Below are positions 23,151 to 33,908 of a DNA stretch of 64,000 nucleotides, in pieces. The stretch lies in the NCBI RefSeq assembly GCF_004115745.1, contig NZ_QXIL01000008.1:1-64000 (forward strand), read 5' to 3'. A program made the translations under genes and the position numbers. The DNA is from Levilactobacillus suantsaii (GTDB taxonomy: Bacteria; Bacillota; Bacilli; Lactobacillales; Lactobacillaceae). A model generated the notes under the pieces. That model made no database searches and was not told the origin of the DNA. It was given only the letters and a program-made list of their open reading frames with translations. How positions within the stretch are numbered: position 1 is the first letter of the stretch; the number at the start of each line of letters is the position of its first letter.

Positions 23151-25388
23151 ATGGCAAATACAGATCCGGTAACGTTAGTCGCTCAGTTAACGCTTGCTGA
23201 AAAAGCGGCGTTAGTCAGTGGTAAGGACTTTTGGTACACGGAAGCGGTGAAACATGCCAACCTCCCCAAAATCATGATGACGGATGGTCCCTCGGGGCTC
23301 CGGAAGCAGGCTGAGGGTGCCGATGCCCTGGGATTGAACGACAGTGTGCAGGCCATCAATTTTCCCGCGTTAGCCCTGAGCGCGAGTTCATTCAACCGCG
23401 ACTTGCTGCAAGAATTGGGACAACATTTGGGGCAGGCGGCCAAAGCCAACCAGGTCTCGGTCTTGTTAGGCCCCGGGGTGAATATCAAACGGAGCCCGTT
23501 AGCCGGACGGAACTTCGAATACTTTTCCGAAGATCCGCTAGTGGCCGGTGAACTTGGCGCGGCTTACGTGCAAGGGGTCCAGTCCCAAGGCGTTGGGGTG
23601 AGTGTGAAGCACTTTGCCGCCAACAACCGGGAAAATCAACGGTTTACGGCTTCATCGAATGTCGATGAGCGGACGTTACGGGAAATCTACTTGAGTACCT
23701 TTGAACGCATCGTGAAAAAGGCCCAACCGGCGTCGTTGATGTGCTCCTACAACGCCATCAATCACCGGTTGAACTCACAAAATAAGCGCTTATTGACGGA
23801 TATTTTGCGCAATGAATGGAACTTCAAAGGCGTCATGCTTTCCGATTGGGGCGCGGTTGCGGACCAAGAAGCGGCGTTAAAGGCCGGTTTAGATTTGGAG
23901 ATGCCTGGAAAGGGCCAGACATCGACCCAAAACATTTTAGACGCCGTTCAGGATGGTCGGTTAGCCGAAGCGCAACTCGACCGGGCCGTGGAACGCATCG
24001 TGGCCATGGTTCAGCACTACCCAGCCGACCAGTCAGCGGCGGATGGATACGACTTGAAGGAACAACACCAGTTTGCCCGTAAAGTGGCCGATGAAAGTAT
24101 CGTCTTGCTCAAAAACGACCAGAACGTCTTGCCGGTGCAAGCCAGCGACCACTTAGGCGTAATCGGCAAGTTGGCCGCCAAGCCACGGTACCAGGCGGGC
24201 GGGAGTTCGCACGTCAACGCGTTTCACGTGACGACGCCCTTGGAGGCGATTCAAGCAGCCGACAACGCCAGTGATTACGCTGAAGGTTACGCGTTAACGG
24301 ATGATCAAGAAGACGATAAGTTGACGGCTGAAGCGGTGGCCGTAGCGAAGAAGGCGGACAAGGTCATCTTCTTTGCGGGCGTGCCGGAAGCTGATGAATC
24401 AGAAGGGTTCGATAAAACCACCATCGATTTGCCCGCGAACCAAACGACCTTGCTGGCCAAAATCGCGGCCGTTAATCCGCACGTGATCGTGGTCTTGCAA
24501 AACGGTTCAGCTATCACGATGCCATGGCGCGACCAGGTTGCTGGTATCGTCGAAACATACCTCGCCGGTGAGGCCGTCGGGGAAGCCACCTGGGACGTGT
24601 TGAGCGGTGCCGTGAACCCGAGTGGCCATTTGGCGGAGACCTTCCCGTTGCGCTTGGCCGATACCCCGGCTGCCACCACGTTCAACGCGAGTCCGACCGA
24701 TGAAAATTACCGTGAAGGGCTCTTTGTGGGGTACCGGTATTACGACTCCAAGCAGGTGCCCGTTCTGTATCCGTTCGGGTATGGTCTGAGCTACACCCAA
24801 TTTGCGTACAGTGATTTAACTGTCCAGGAACAAGCGGACCATCACGTCGCGGTCAGCTTGACCGTGCGCAACACGGGTGAGCGAGCCGGACGGGCGACGC
24901 CACAACTTTACGTTGCCAACCGGACTAGTCACATCGAGAAGCCAGCCAAAGAATTGCGGGGCTTTACGACGGTCGACTTAAAGCCGGGAGAAAGCCAAAC
25001 GGTCACCATCGACCTCTCGCAACGGGCCTTTAGCTGGTACAACCCGCAAACCCAAAGCTGGCAAAGTGATAGCGGTGACTACGACATTTTGGTCGGTCAA
25101 TCTGTAGCCGACATCGAGTTACAACAGACCTTGCAACTGGATTGGGGCACGAATGACGCACCAACGGTCACCCAAAATACGTACTTCAGCGATATTCTCA
25201 AGCGCGATGATCTCGACCAGGCACTGGCAACGTCTGGCTTGGATAAAGTCTTGTCAGACTTAACGTCATCCGGTGATAACGCCAAACTACTGGAAAATAT
25301 CCCGTTACGGTCAGCAGTGATGCTAGGAATCAGCGAGCAGCAAATTACCCAGTTCATCCAGTTGGCTAATCAGCCGGTGACGGATTAA
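23151..25388 (+). CDS. GH3 beta-glucosidase-type glycosidase
   Basis: The 745-residue cytoplasmic protein starts at ATG 23151 behind AAGGAG. It contains the GH3 barrel with MMTDGPSGLRKQ, SVKHFAANNRENQR and the nucleophile region KGVMLSDWGAV (Asp232). The second alpha/beta domain has SIVLLKND and GGSSHVN. A fibronectin III-like end follows (APQLYV-type strand, RGFTTVDLKPGESQTV). This is the complete three-domain layout of bacterial beta-glucosidases. No signal peptide, so it acts on imported glycosides. A substrate cannot be assigned. Confidence 0.9.
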   Translation: MANTDPVTLVAQLTLAEKAALVSGKDFWYTEAVKHANLPKIMMTDGPSGLRKQAEGADALGLNDSVQAINFPALALSASSFNRDLLQELGQHLGQAAKANQVSVLLGPGVNIKRSPLAGRNFEYFSEDPLVAGELGAAYVQGVQSQGVGVSVKHFAANNRENQRFTASSNVDERTLREIYLSTFERIVKKAQPASLMCSYNAINHRLNSQNKRLLTDILRNEWNFKGVMLSDWGAVADQEAALKAGLDLEMPGKGQTSTQNILDAVQDGRLAEAQLDRAVERIVAMVQHYPADQSAADGYDLKEQHQFARKVADESIVLLKNDQNVLPVQASDHLGVIGKLAAKPRYQAGGSSHVNAFHVTTPLEAIQAADNASDYAEGYALTDDQEDDKLTAEAVAVAKKADKVIFFAGVPEADESEGFDKTTIDLPANQTTLLAKIAAVNPHVIVVLQNGSAITMPWRDQVAGIVETYLAGEAVGEATWDVLSGAVNPSGHLAETFPLRLADTPAATTFNASPTDENYREGLFVGYRYYDSKQVPVLYPFGYGLSYTQFAYSDLTVQEQADHHVAVSLTVRNTGERAGRATPQLYVANRTSHIEKPAKELRGFTTVDLKPGESQTVTIDLSQRAFSWYNPQTQSWQSDSGDYDILVGQSVADIELQQTLQLDWGTNDAPTVTQNTYFSDILKRDDLDQALATSGLDKVLSDLTSSGDNAKLLENIPLRSAVMLGISEQQITQFIQLANQPVTD

Positions 25389-25421
25389 GCGCTGAGCAAT
25401 AAAAAGCACGACTAAAATTCT

Positions 25422-25463
25422 AACAAGCTCCCTGTCGTTTTTGATTGGCAGGGAGCTTTTTTG
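25422..25463 (+). terminator. Terminator after GH3 gene
   Basis: AGCTCCCTG pairs perfectly with CAGGGAGCT, followed by TTTTTT. Confidence 0.9.
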
Positions 25464-25554
25464 GTGCGTAGGGGATAAATGCCAGGCCGCCAACGCTGGT
25501 AACCCCTTACACAATGGGATTTATAGCAACTTGAGCCAAACGAAGGGCCCTGGC

Positions 25555-25584
25555 TTGTCTTGGCTAGGGTGGGCTCCGTATAAT
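25555..25584 (+). promoter_or_regulatory. Promoter of the damaged cationic protein gene
   Basis: A TTGTCT-type -35 near 25557, about 18 bp, then a perfect TATAAT near 25579-25584. Confidence 0.55.
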
Positions 25585-25649
25585 ACAGCGTATGTTGACC
25601 AGTCAGTCGCTGTGAGTGAGGAGTACACAAATTGGGGGAAATTATAAAA

Positions 25650-26042
25650 ATGACAACGCAAAGTTCTGAGGTCACTACTAGACCCGCTACCGATATGGAA
25701 ACCATCGTCATCGTGCCGCAAAACAAATGGGCGGCCAAAGCACCAGCCACCGTGTTAGCACCCATGACCGCTAAATGACCGGTAAAGCCCAGTCTTGCAC
25801 TGAAGACCGTGCGGCCTAAACAACGGCACCTACGCTTTAAGCATGGGGCCAAAGGGATGACCGTGGTCCTGCGTGATCAGGACCAGTGCGTCATCAAGGT
25901 TTGCCAATTAAGCCATAGTGGCAAATTCACGTTACCCCTGTCCAAAGGGCAGTTTAATGCGCTGACCACCGGGGCCTTTTACGTGACGACCTTAGTCGCG
26001 CACCAGCCGGCCACGACCGTAAAGTATACAGTGGCGGGCTAA
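25650..26042 (+). pseudogene. Cationic Ig-like domain protein interrupted by an in-frame TGA (D)
   Basis: ATG 25650 follows GGGGGAA and opens 42 codons ending at TGA 25776-25778. The same frame continues without interruption to 26042. The downstream part (RHLRFKHGAKGMTVVLRDQD, then HSGKFTLPLS) matches the C-terminal domain of the 22302 protein. No signal peptide is present, so both export and the reading frame are lost. A single C-to-T change could create the TGA. The distal 77 codons might be made from an internal start, but no binding site is seen. Confidence 0.65.
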
Positions 26043-26059
26043 GTCTCGTTACCCTTTGT

Positions 26060-26088
26060 AAGGCGATTGGTTAATCGCCTTTTTTTGA
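26060..26088 (+). terminator. Terminator
   Basis: AAGGCGATT pairs perfectly with AATCGCCTT, loop GGTT, then a run of T. Confidence 0.9.
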
Positions 26089-26198
26089 TGGCCAAATTGT
26101 TGTTGCTCGTTCGACCACTCGCCATAATGGGATTATCCATAACGGTATAAACACTTCAAATGGAAAATGGTAAAATTGGTTGAATGGAGTGATGCGGG

Positions 26199-27845
26199 AT
26201 GTTGGCAAGAATCAAGGCAAAATTGGGGAGTGCAGAGGCCCAGTATCTCGCCTTATTTGCAATCTTAGGCTTTTTCATCATGTTGTTTTGCTCGTACACG
26301 TCACCGGCGTTTTACTTTGATTACTCGCCGGACAATAACGCCTTTTTCACGACCGGGAAGGCTATGATGCACGGACAAGTTCTGTATAAAGATATTTTTG
26401 AACAAAAGGGGCCTTACGTGTACCTGCTACACGGGCTCGTGTATTTGGTTTCCCACCGGAGTTTCATCTTGATCTACGGGGTGGAAGCTCTGACGTTGAT
26501 TGCGGCGATGTATCTAACATATCGGATTGCTCGACTGATTTTACCCACGCCGCAAGCCTTATTGATGGGTATCTTGTCGCCGGCACTGTTCTTGTACCAT
26601 CCGTACTACGATTATGGGGATACGGTGGAGTTTTTTGCGGTGCCGTTGATTTTGTCGCTGATTTATCTGGTCTTGTTACTGGCCGAGGACCGGCAAGGGG
26701 TCCAGTCGTGGTGGTACTTTTTGCAAGGGTTGTTCGTGGGCATCATCTTTCTGTCGAAGTACACGTTACTGGGGGGCTGGATAGCCTTTTACCTGTTCAT
26801 GTTAGTGGCGCTGATTCGCGACCGGGATTGGCCGCTTTTGAGGCGCCTAGTGGGGTGGAGTCTTTTGGGTTTCTTGGTGGCCACGGTGCCGTGGGCCATC
26901 TATTTTGCGGTGACCCACAGTTTCGGGGCCTTGATTAACGTTTACTTTCTCTTCAATATGCGGATCTACATGACCTCGTCCGTCTCGGCCTTTTCTAACC
27001 TGTTGCAATCTACCAGCTTACTCTCGCAGTTTTTCTTATCCGACGTGGTCTTCTTCGTCTTGGGACTGGTGGGAACCTTAGTCATTGCCTTTCGGACCGA
27101 CATCTTGAAGAATAGCTTTGCCAAATCGTTGTACTTGGTAGTCTTCTTGAGTAGCGACGTTTTAGCACTGTACGGGTACAGTAGCGGCAACGTTTTCCAA
27201 TATTATCAACTGGTCTACTTTCCGTTCTTTGTGTTGCCGTTCATCTATTTTTGCCGGTTCTTCTTCGACCGGCAAACAATCGTGCGGACCGACGACGCGG
27301 GGCCCATCTTGGTCACGATTCTAATCAGTCTCTTTTTGGTCTTGGGCGTCAATAATAACTTTACCAGTTCGCGGCTGTTTCCTAACAACGCGTCCGTGAC
27401 CGACCGCCATACCACGGTGCCCCAAGAGCCGGCACAAATTCAGTTCGGCAACTTGATGCGGCGCAGTGGCCAGCCATTGACCCTGTTAAATTACGGATCC
27501 ATCGACATGGGCTTTTACACGGCGTCGGGGGCGGTGCCCGACCAGTACTACTTCCAGAATTACAATATTCCGGCGCGTAGTGACCCGACCATTTTAGCGG
27601 ACCAATTGCGCTCGATTCGCCGGGCCAAGACCGAATGGGTGGTCTTCAACACGCCAAAGGGCAAGTCGCCGCAAGCGTGGACGGGAATCTCGTACCGTCC
27701 CGGGCAGATCAGCGACGGGAACTTGAATCCGGGCACGGCTAAAATGAGTCGGGTGTTGTATCAACATTACCGCTACGTGACTAAACACACGCAGAGCTTT
27801 GAAAACGTTAACGTGACTTATTGGTTGTTTCAACGCAAATCCTAA
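26199..27845 (+). CDS. GT-C/GT39-like membrane glycosyltransferase
   Basis: The 548-residue protein has about eleven hydrophobic segments. The first external loop carries FDYSPDNNAFFTTGKAMMHG and VLYKDIFEQKGPYVYLLHG. The acidic first loop and the YKDIFEQKGP motif are typical of ArnT/PMT-type (GT-C) polyprenyl-phosphate-sugar transferases. The C-terminal 150 residues form a soluble extracellular part. ATG 26199 follows GGAG. The next membrane gene begins 55 bp later, so the two are likely co-transcribed. The acceptor is unknown; wall polymer or the nearby exported proteins are possibilities. Confidence 0.75.
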   Translation: MLARIKAKLGSAEAQYLALFAILGFFIMLFCSYTSPAFYFDYSPDNNAFFTTGKAMMHGQVLYKDIFEQKGPYVYLLHGLVYLVSHRSFILIYGVEALTLIAAMYLTYRIARLILPTPQALLMGILSPALFLYHPYYDYGDTVEFFAVPLILSLIYLVLLLAEDRQGVQSWWYFLQGLFVGIIFLSKYTLLGGWIAFYLFMLVALIRDRDWPLLRRLVGWSLLGFLVATVPWAIYFAVTHSFGALINVYFLFNMRIYMTSSVSAFSNLLQSTSLLSQFFLSDVVFFVLGLVGTLVIAFRTDILKNSFAKSLYLVVFLSSDVLALYGYSSGNVFQYYQLVYFPFFVLPFIYFCRFFFDRQTIVRTDDAGPILVTILISLFLVLGVNNNFTSSRLFPNNASVTDRHTTVPQEPAQIQFGNLMRRSGQPLTLLNYGSIDMGFYTASGAVPDQYYFQNYNIPARSDPTILADQLRSIRRAKTEWVVFNTPKGKSPQAWTGISYRPGQISDGNLNPGTAKMSRVLYQHYRYVTKHTQSFENVNVTYWLFQRKS

Positions 27846-27900
27846 CGGGGGGAACGGAAACCGCATTTGCGGGTCGTAAGAATTGAAGGGGGTCCTGAAA

Positions 27901-29628
27901 GTGGGACAACGGAGTCGGAAATTTATTGAACGGTATTGGTGGCAATTAGAACTCGTGGGGTTTGTCATCCTGAGCTTGATTTGGGTATTGCCCGGGGGTG
28001 CTTTTGGGCAGCTTTACGTGGGCGATGATCTCATCTTTCATCTGAACCGGGTGCAGGGGTTGCTCTCGGCCATACAACAGGGCGGGCACTGGTGGCAGGT
28101 GCCTGCGGTGACCACCGGGGCATTTAGTGCCTGGGGCTACCCCATCAATTTATTTTATCCGGCCGTGACGCTGTTGCCGCTAGCCTGGATTCAACTGGTC
28201 ATTCCCGGGATTCCCGGGTACGTCTGCTTTCTATTTTTGCTCAACCTTGTCACGCTGGTGGTGGCCGCAGCAGTGGCTCATCGGCTATTGGGGAGTCGGA
28301 CTCAGGCGTGTTTGGCCGCCGTACTATATGGGTTTGCCCAGTACCGCTTTTTAGACTTCTTCGTGCGTGGGGCGTTAGCTGAAGGCATTGTTTTTGCCTT
28401 TTTACCACTGGTCTTTTACGGCAGCTACTGCATCGTAACGGGTGATTACCACCGTTGGTACTGGCTGGCGATTGGGATGGCACTGATTGCGTTGACCCAC
28501 GTGGCTTCACTGGTACTGGCAGCCATTGCGGTGGTCTTGATGCTGGGCCTGTGGGGCTTACGACGACAAGACCTGCAACCCCGACTGGGGCGGTTGGCGG
28601 CCGCGATTGGCTTGACCGTGGCCTTAGCTCTGAGCTTTTTGGGCCCGCTGCTCCAACAGTTGCACCACGTCGGGGCGCTGGGCTTGGCCAAGTACGACTT
28701 GAAGGATAGCGCGCTTCAACTAAGTACCTTCTTAGCCAATTCCTTGGGGGATGCCGTGGCGTCGGGGTCCATCAACATGGGGTTTTTGCTTCTAGCGACT
28801 AGCGTCATCGCCATCATCATGTGGCGGCAATTGACCGCCCTAGATCGTTACTGGCTGGTTCTCGGGGCCGTGTTCATTTACCTGAGTTCAACGCTCTTTC
28901 CCTGGGCCTTGTTCCAAAACATACTGGGTGTCATCCAATTTCCGTGGCGCTTCTTAGCGTTAGCGACCTTTCCGTTAGCGCTCGTGGGGGCTAAAGCGGT
29001 GGCCCGTTTGACCAAGGCCACCACTTTGCGGCGCTGGGCAATCGTGGCGCCGGTGACGTTGGCGTTGATTCTGGGGTTAACCGTCAGTTCGACCGCGGCC
29101 TTAACGGAAGCGATTGGGCCAACGAACCCGAAATTACTGACGACCGCGACGTATCCGGCGGCCGTCAAAAGTGCGGTTGGATCGGATGCGGATTACGTGC
29201 CCCAACAAGGGCAAGTCTCGATGGCCGCCGTGCGAACGCACTCGATTCCAGTCATGAACACGCAACTGAACGGCAAACAACCGGCGTCCTTACAGCAACT
29301 TAGTGAATCGCCGCAAGTCAATGGGATTGATTACACGTTGCACAGTACCGTGACCCGAGATATCAAACTCCCGCAACTCATGTACTTGGGTGAACACGTC
29401 TCCGTCAACGGCCATGAGCAGACGCCCCGCCTGGACAGTAATGATGTGGTCCACATCACCGTGCATCAGGGGACCAGCCATATCCGTTTCTTGTATCGAC
29501 GTACAGGTTTTCAGCACTTTTGTGGCGCCATCAGTTGGTTGGCTTGGCTGGTATTGCTGGGCCTCGGTGGCTGGCGTTGGTGGCGTCAACGGCAATCAAG
29601 AGTGAAACTAACGTCCTCTGACGATTGA
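27901..29628 (+). CDS. Polytopic membrane protein, 6-pyruvoyl-tetrahydropterin synthase-related/YfhO-like
   Basis: Start chosen at GTG 27901, preceded by a GGGGG tract; the upstream TTG at 27883 overlaps that signal. The 575-residue protein has an N-terminal helix, an external loop DDLIFHLNRVQGLLSAIQQG, and about eleven membrane segments. The loop GYPINLFYPAVTLLPLAW is characteristic of the PTPS-related membrane family, which is GT-C-like despite its name. A soluble C-terminal part and a last helix with a basic tail follow. A role in surface glycosylation is inferred. Confidence 0.7.
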   Translation: MGQRSRKFIERYWWQLELVGFVILSLIWVLPGGAFGQLYVGDDLIFHLNRVQGLLSAIQQGGHWWQVPAVTTGAFSAWGYPINLFYPAVTLLPLAWIQLVIPGIPGYVCFLFLLNLVTLVVAAAVAHRLLGSRTQACLAAVLYGFAQYRFLDFFVRGALAEGIVFAFLPLVFYGSYCIVTGDYHRWYWLAIGMALIALTHVASLVLAAIAVVLMLGLWGLRRQDLQPRLGRLAAAIGLTVALALSFLGPLLQQLHHVGALGLAKYDLKDSALQLSTFLANSLGDAVASGSINMGFLLLATSVIAIIMWRQLTALDRYWLVLGAVFIYLSSTLFPWALFQNILGVIQFPWRFLALATFPLALVGAKAVARLTKATTLRRWAIVAPVTLALILGLTVSSTAALTEAIGPTNPKLLTTATYPAAVKSAVGSDADYVPQQGQVSMAAVRTHSIPVMNTQLNGKQPASLQQLSESPQVNGIDYTLHSTVTRDIKLPQLMYLGEHVSVNGHEQTPRLDSNDVVHITVHQGTSHIRFLYRRTGFQHFCGAISWLAWLVLLGLGGWRWWRQRQSRVKLTSSDD

Positions 29629-29675
29629 TTGGATAGTTTTATCGACAAATAGGTGACAGTTCGAACAATGTGGTC

Positions 29676-29704
29676 TTGACACTAAAATCAGCGTGGCTTA
29701 GGAT
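29676..29704 (+). promoter_or_regulatory. Promoter of cationic exported protein E
   Basis: TTGACA (29676-29681), 17 bp, TAGGAT (29699-29704). Confidence 0.7.
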
Positions 29705-29762
29705 AACCAATGAATTAGCCTCATGATTAAAAAACCAGTTAACAATGTAGGGGGATTTAAGA

Positions 29763-30331
29763 ATGAAAAAGGTTCTAGGTTATGTTTTAGGATTAGTGGC
29801 TGTTTTGACGCTGGGCGGCATGTTAGCGACAACGGCGAACGCCGCTGGCAACCAAGCCACCGCGGCGAGTGGCACGACAGCGAGTTCAGTGGCCTCATCG
29901 CACACGACCACGACGAGTCCGGTCGTCACGACACCAACACGTTCGAGTTCGTCTGCTGTCGCTGCTTCGTCGAGTTCGGTGACGGCCACGACCAAGCAAA
30001 CGAAGAAGGTTAAGCAGGCCACCAAGAAAGTTACCAAGAAAGCCACCAAAAAAGTGGCCACTAAGAAGCGGGTCAAGACCACTAAAAAGTACCGCAAACA
30101 TGCCCGTAAGATTGTCTTCAAGAAGGGCCGCAAGGGTGCCAAGGTCACGATTCGCAACGCCAAAAGCAAGTGGTCAAGACTTACAAGATCAAGAAGAACG
30201 GTAAGTTCACCATTAAGTTGACCAAGAAGCAGGCCAAGAAGTTGCTGCGCAAACACGCCAAGTCCTTTAAGGTCACCGTCGCCCAGAAGGGGTATCGGAC
30301 TTACAGCTTCACCGTTAAAATCGCTAAATAA
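29763..30331 (+). pseudogene. Frameshifted exported cationic protein (E)
   Basis: ATG 29763 opens a signal peptide (MKKVLGYVLGLVAVLTLGGM, cleavage after ANA), a Ser/Thr stalk, Lys/Thr/Val repeats, and the start of the same basic domain as the 22302 protein (KGRKGAKVTIRNAKSK). The frame then breaks near 30165 and ends at 30221. The +2 frame from about 30168 continues the domain correctly (VVKTYKIKKNGKFTIKLTKK to the stop at 30331). Restoring a 4-bp CAAG copy beside the existing AGCAAG would give 190 residues. So a tandem 4-bp unit was probably lost; phase variation is possible but not shown. Confidence 0.75.
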
Positions 30332-30358
30332 TTAAGTTGTGAAATAAAACGCGATTCG

Positions 30359-30384
30359 CGTGGTCGGTAACGGCCACGTTTTTT
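30359..30384 (+). terminator. Terminator
   Basis: CGTGG (30359-30363) pairs with CCACG (30374-30378), followed by TTTTTT. Confidence 0.8.
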
Positions 30385-30457
30385 GGTTCTTGGGAGCCCC
30401 AATTAAGGGAGCTGATGCAATAATTTGTGATAAACCATGAAAGTTCTATGAGAAAGC

Positions 30458-30486
30458 TTGACCGGACGCGGATGTGCTGGTAAATT
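30458..30486 (+). promoter_or_regulatory. Promoter of guaB
   Basis: TTGACC (30458-30463), 17 bp, TAAATT (30481-30486). No purine riboswitch is recognisable in the 70-nt leader. Confidence 0.65.
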
Positions 30487-30488
30487 AG

Positions 30489-31697
<1,209 letters not shown>

Positions 31698-31711
31698 GCC
31701 GTTAACGGCTC

Positions 31712-31748
31712 ACGACAATCCTAAATCGACGGGATTGTCGTTTTTTTT
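31712..31748 (+). terminator. Terminator of guaB
   Basis: ACGACAATCC pairs with GGATTGTCGT, followed by T8. Confidence 0.95.
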
Positions 31749-31975
31749 AATGAGGGTGGTTGTGCGAATGGTAGTGGTTGCGTTAAGCTTCGGTTAACGT
31801 GAAGAGTGGCCGTTCACGATGAATTAGTGTAAACTTAAGGAATGTTAAAGGGCCTTACGCCTCCGTAAAACTTAGGCGAGTGGGCGGTCATCAGGTGTAG
31901 TTTTTGGTAAAATAGGTCTAAACGACCAGCAGCAACTGCGCTTGCGGGAATTAGCTGCAAAGGAGAATTTCCAGA

Positions 31976-32665
31976 ATGAAAATTTTAGTTGTCGATGATG
32001 ATAAGGAAATTGCACAATTACTCGAGATTTACATTAAAAACGAAGGCTACGAACCCCTGACTGCGTACAACGGCAAGGAAGCGTTGACCAAGCTCCATAC
32101 CACCCCAGATATCGCGTTGATGATTTTGGACGTGATGATGCCCGAAATGAGTGGTATCGAGGTCATCAAGGAAGTCCGCAAAGACTCCCAGATTCCGATT
32201 TTGATCCTGTCGGCCAAGACCGGCGATATGGATAAGATTCAGGGCTTGATTACGGGGGCCGACGATTACGTCACCAAGCCGTTCAACCCGTTAGAGGTCA
32301 TGGCCCGGGTCAAGTCGCTGTTGCGGCGGAGCCAGGACAAGGTGACCGATGACAGCCCGTATGTTTTAGACATCGGGACACTGACCATCAACAAGGATTC
32401 TCACGAGGTCAAGACGATTGCCGGCAAACCGGTCTCGCTCACGGCGTTGGAATTTGGGATTTTATACCTATTGGCTAGTCACCCCAACCGGGTCTTCTCG
32501 GCTGATGAAATCTTCGAACGGGTCTGGCGGCAGGAAAGTATCGTGTCGGCCAAGACGGTCATGGTCCACGTGAGTCATTTGCGGGACAAGATCGAAGAGG
32601 CCACTAATGGCGAAAAAGTTATTCAAACGGTCTGGGGCGTAGGTTACAAGATTGAAGCCCACTGA
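31976..32665 (+). CDS. OmpR/VanR-type response regulator
   Basis: The 229-residue protein starts behind AAGGAG. The receiver domain has DDDKE near the N-terminus, phospho-acceptor Asp52 (MILDVMMPEMSG), and KPFNPLE. The winged-helix output domain has LTALEFGILYLLASHPNRVF and VWGVGYKIE at the end. Its kinase gene follows with a short overlap region. The downstream dacA suggests a cell-envelope regulon, but the target is not visible. Confidence 0.93.
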   Translation: MKILVVDDDKEIAQLLEIYIKNEGYEPLTAYNGKEALTKLHTTPDIALMILDVMMPEMSGIEVIKEVRKDSQIPILILSAKTGDMDKIQGLITGADDYVTKPFNPLEVMARVKSLLRRSQDKVTDDSPYVLDIGTLTINKDSHEVKTIAGKPVSLTALEFGILYLLASHPNRVFSADEIFERVWRQESIVSAKTVMVHVSHLRDKIEEATNGEKVIQTVWGVGYKIEAH

Positions 32666-32675
32666 GGTGACCGGC

Positions 32676-33851
32676 ATGAAGCTGACGACCAGGGAAAAAA
32701 GCGCGCTGTTTATGGAAGGCGTCGTGACCGTGATCTTACTGCTCATGCTGAACCTCGCGTTACTGGTCCTGATTGTTCAGGCTATCGAGAGTAACCCCGG
32801 TCTCCGTGATGGGATCTTCATCATTAAACGCTCCGTGGTGTTTGGTCCCTATAATTATCAGTTGTGGAGTTGGGAGAACCTCTTCGTTGGTCTGATGATG
32901 ATTGGCGACGCTTTGGTCGTCTGGTGGCGACTGGTGCGGCGCTACAAACAGATGCAACTGCATCACATTATTGAAGAGTTGCACTATATCGCTAACGGTC
33001 ATTTTGATCATCGGATTCCGTTTCGGGTCAGTGGGGACGTCCAGCGGGTGGTCGATTCCGTCAACGCCTTAGTCGATTCCGTGATTCGCTCGATGAACGA
33101 AGAACGGGCTATCGAAAAGTCGAAGGATGAATTGATCACTAACGTCAGCCACGATATCCGGACGCCGTTGACTTCGATTATTGGCTACTTAGGCTTGATT
33201 GAAGACAAGCAGTACCATTCAGACCAGGACTTATTGAAATATACCCATACGGCCTTCTTGAAATCCAAACAAATGAAATCGTTAGTCGACGATTTGTTTG
33301 AATACACCAAGGTGCGGCAGACTGACACGCCGTTGAGTCTGAACCAGTTGGACTTAGGGGCGATGTTGGAACAACTTGCCGCGAGTTTCGAATTGGAAGC
33401 CCAAAAGAAGGGCATGACGATTGGCGCCGCTGTCGGTGACAAGCCACTGATGATGGAGGCCGATGCTGAGAAATTGGTCCGGGTCTTCAATAACTTAGTC
33501 AGCAATGCTTTGAAGTACGGCGACGGGGGGAAACACATTGACCTGGTAGCCAAGCACGTCTCCGACACCGAACTCGAGGTCCGCGTGACGAACGACGGGC
33601 CGAAGATTCCTAAAGAGTCGCTAGCGCTGATCTTCGAACGGTTCTACCGCGTCGAGGAGTCCCGCTCCAAAGAGACCGGCGGGACCGGTTTGGGACTGGC
33701 CATCGCTCAAAGTATCGTGGCACTGCACGGCGGGTACATTTACGTCGAGTCCACGGACGAACTGACCAGCTTCGTGATTCACTTACCAACGCAACACGCA
33801 CACCCCTTAACGGTGCCCCAGCGATTAAAAACGGCGGGTGCCGACAATTAA
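32676..33851 (+). CDS. Sensor histidine kinase, VanS-like
   Basis: Start chosen at ATG 32676 with GAGGTG upstream, 11 bp after the regulator stop. The 391-residue protein has two membrane segments (about residues 14-36 and 68-88) around a short external loop of about 30 residues. It then has a HAMP-like region, the H-box NVSHDIRTPLTSIIGYLG with His159, an N-box NNLVSNALKYGDGG, and G-boxes (GGTGLGLAIAQSIV). It pairs with the regulator at 31976. The short sensor loop suggests sensing within or near the membrane. Confidence 0.93.
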   Translation: MKLTTREKSALFMEGVVTVILLLMLNLALLVLIVQAIESNPGLRDGIFIIKRSVVFGPYNYQLWSWENLFVGLMMIGDALVVWWRLVRRYKQMQLHHIIEELHYIANGHFDHRIPFRVSGDVQRVVDSVNALVDSVIRSMNEERAIEKSKDELITNVSHDIRTPLTSIIGYLGLIEDKQYHSDQDLLKYTHTAFLKSKQMKSLVDDLFEYTKVRQTDTPLSLNQLDLGAMLEQLAASFELEAQKKGMTIGAAVGDKPLMMEADAEKLVRVFNNLVSNALKYGDGGKHIDLVAKHVSDTELEVRVTNDGPKIPKESLALIFERFYRVEESRSKETGGTGLGLAIAQSIVALHGGYIYVESTDELTSFVIHLPTQHAHPLTVPQRLKTAGADN

Positions 33852-33908
33852 ATTAAACCGGGACGTTCTTAATGGCGTCGCGGTTACATAAGACAGGAGA
33901 GTTTTGCT

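Noticed and set aside
24214-24232. Possible parS site inside the GH3 gene (GTTTCACGTGACG)
   Set aside because: One half fits but the other does not; about 11 of 16 matches, within coding sequence.
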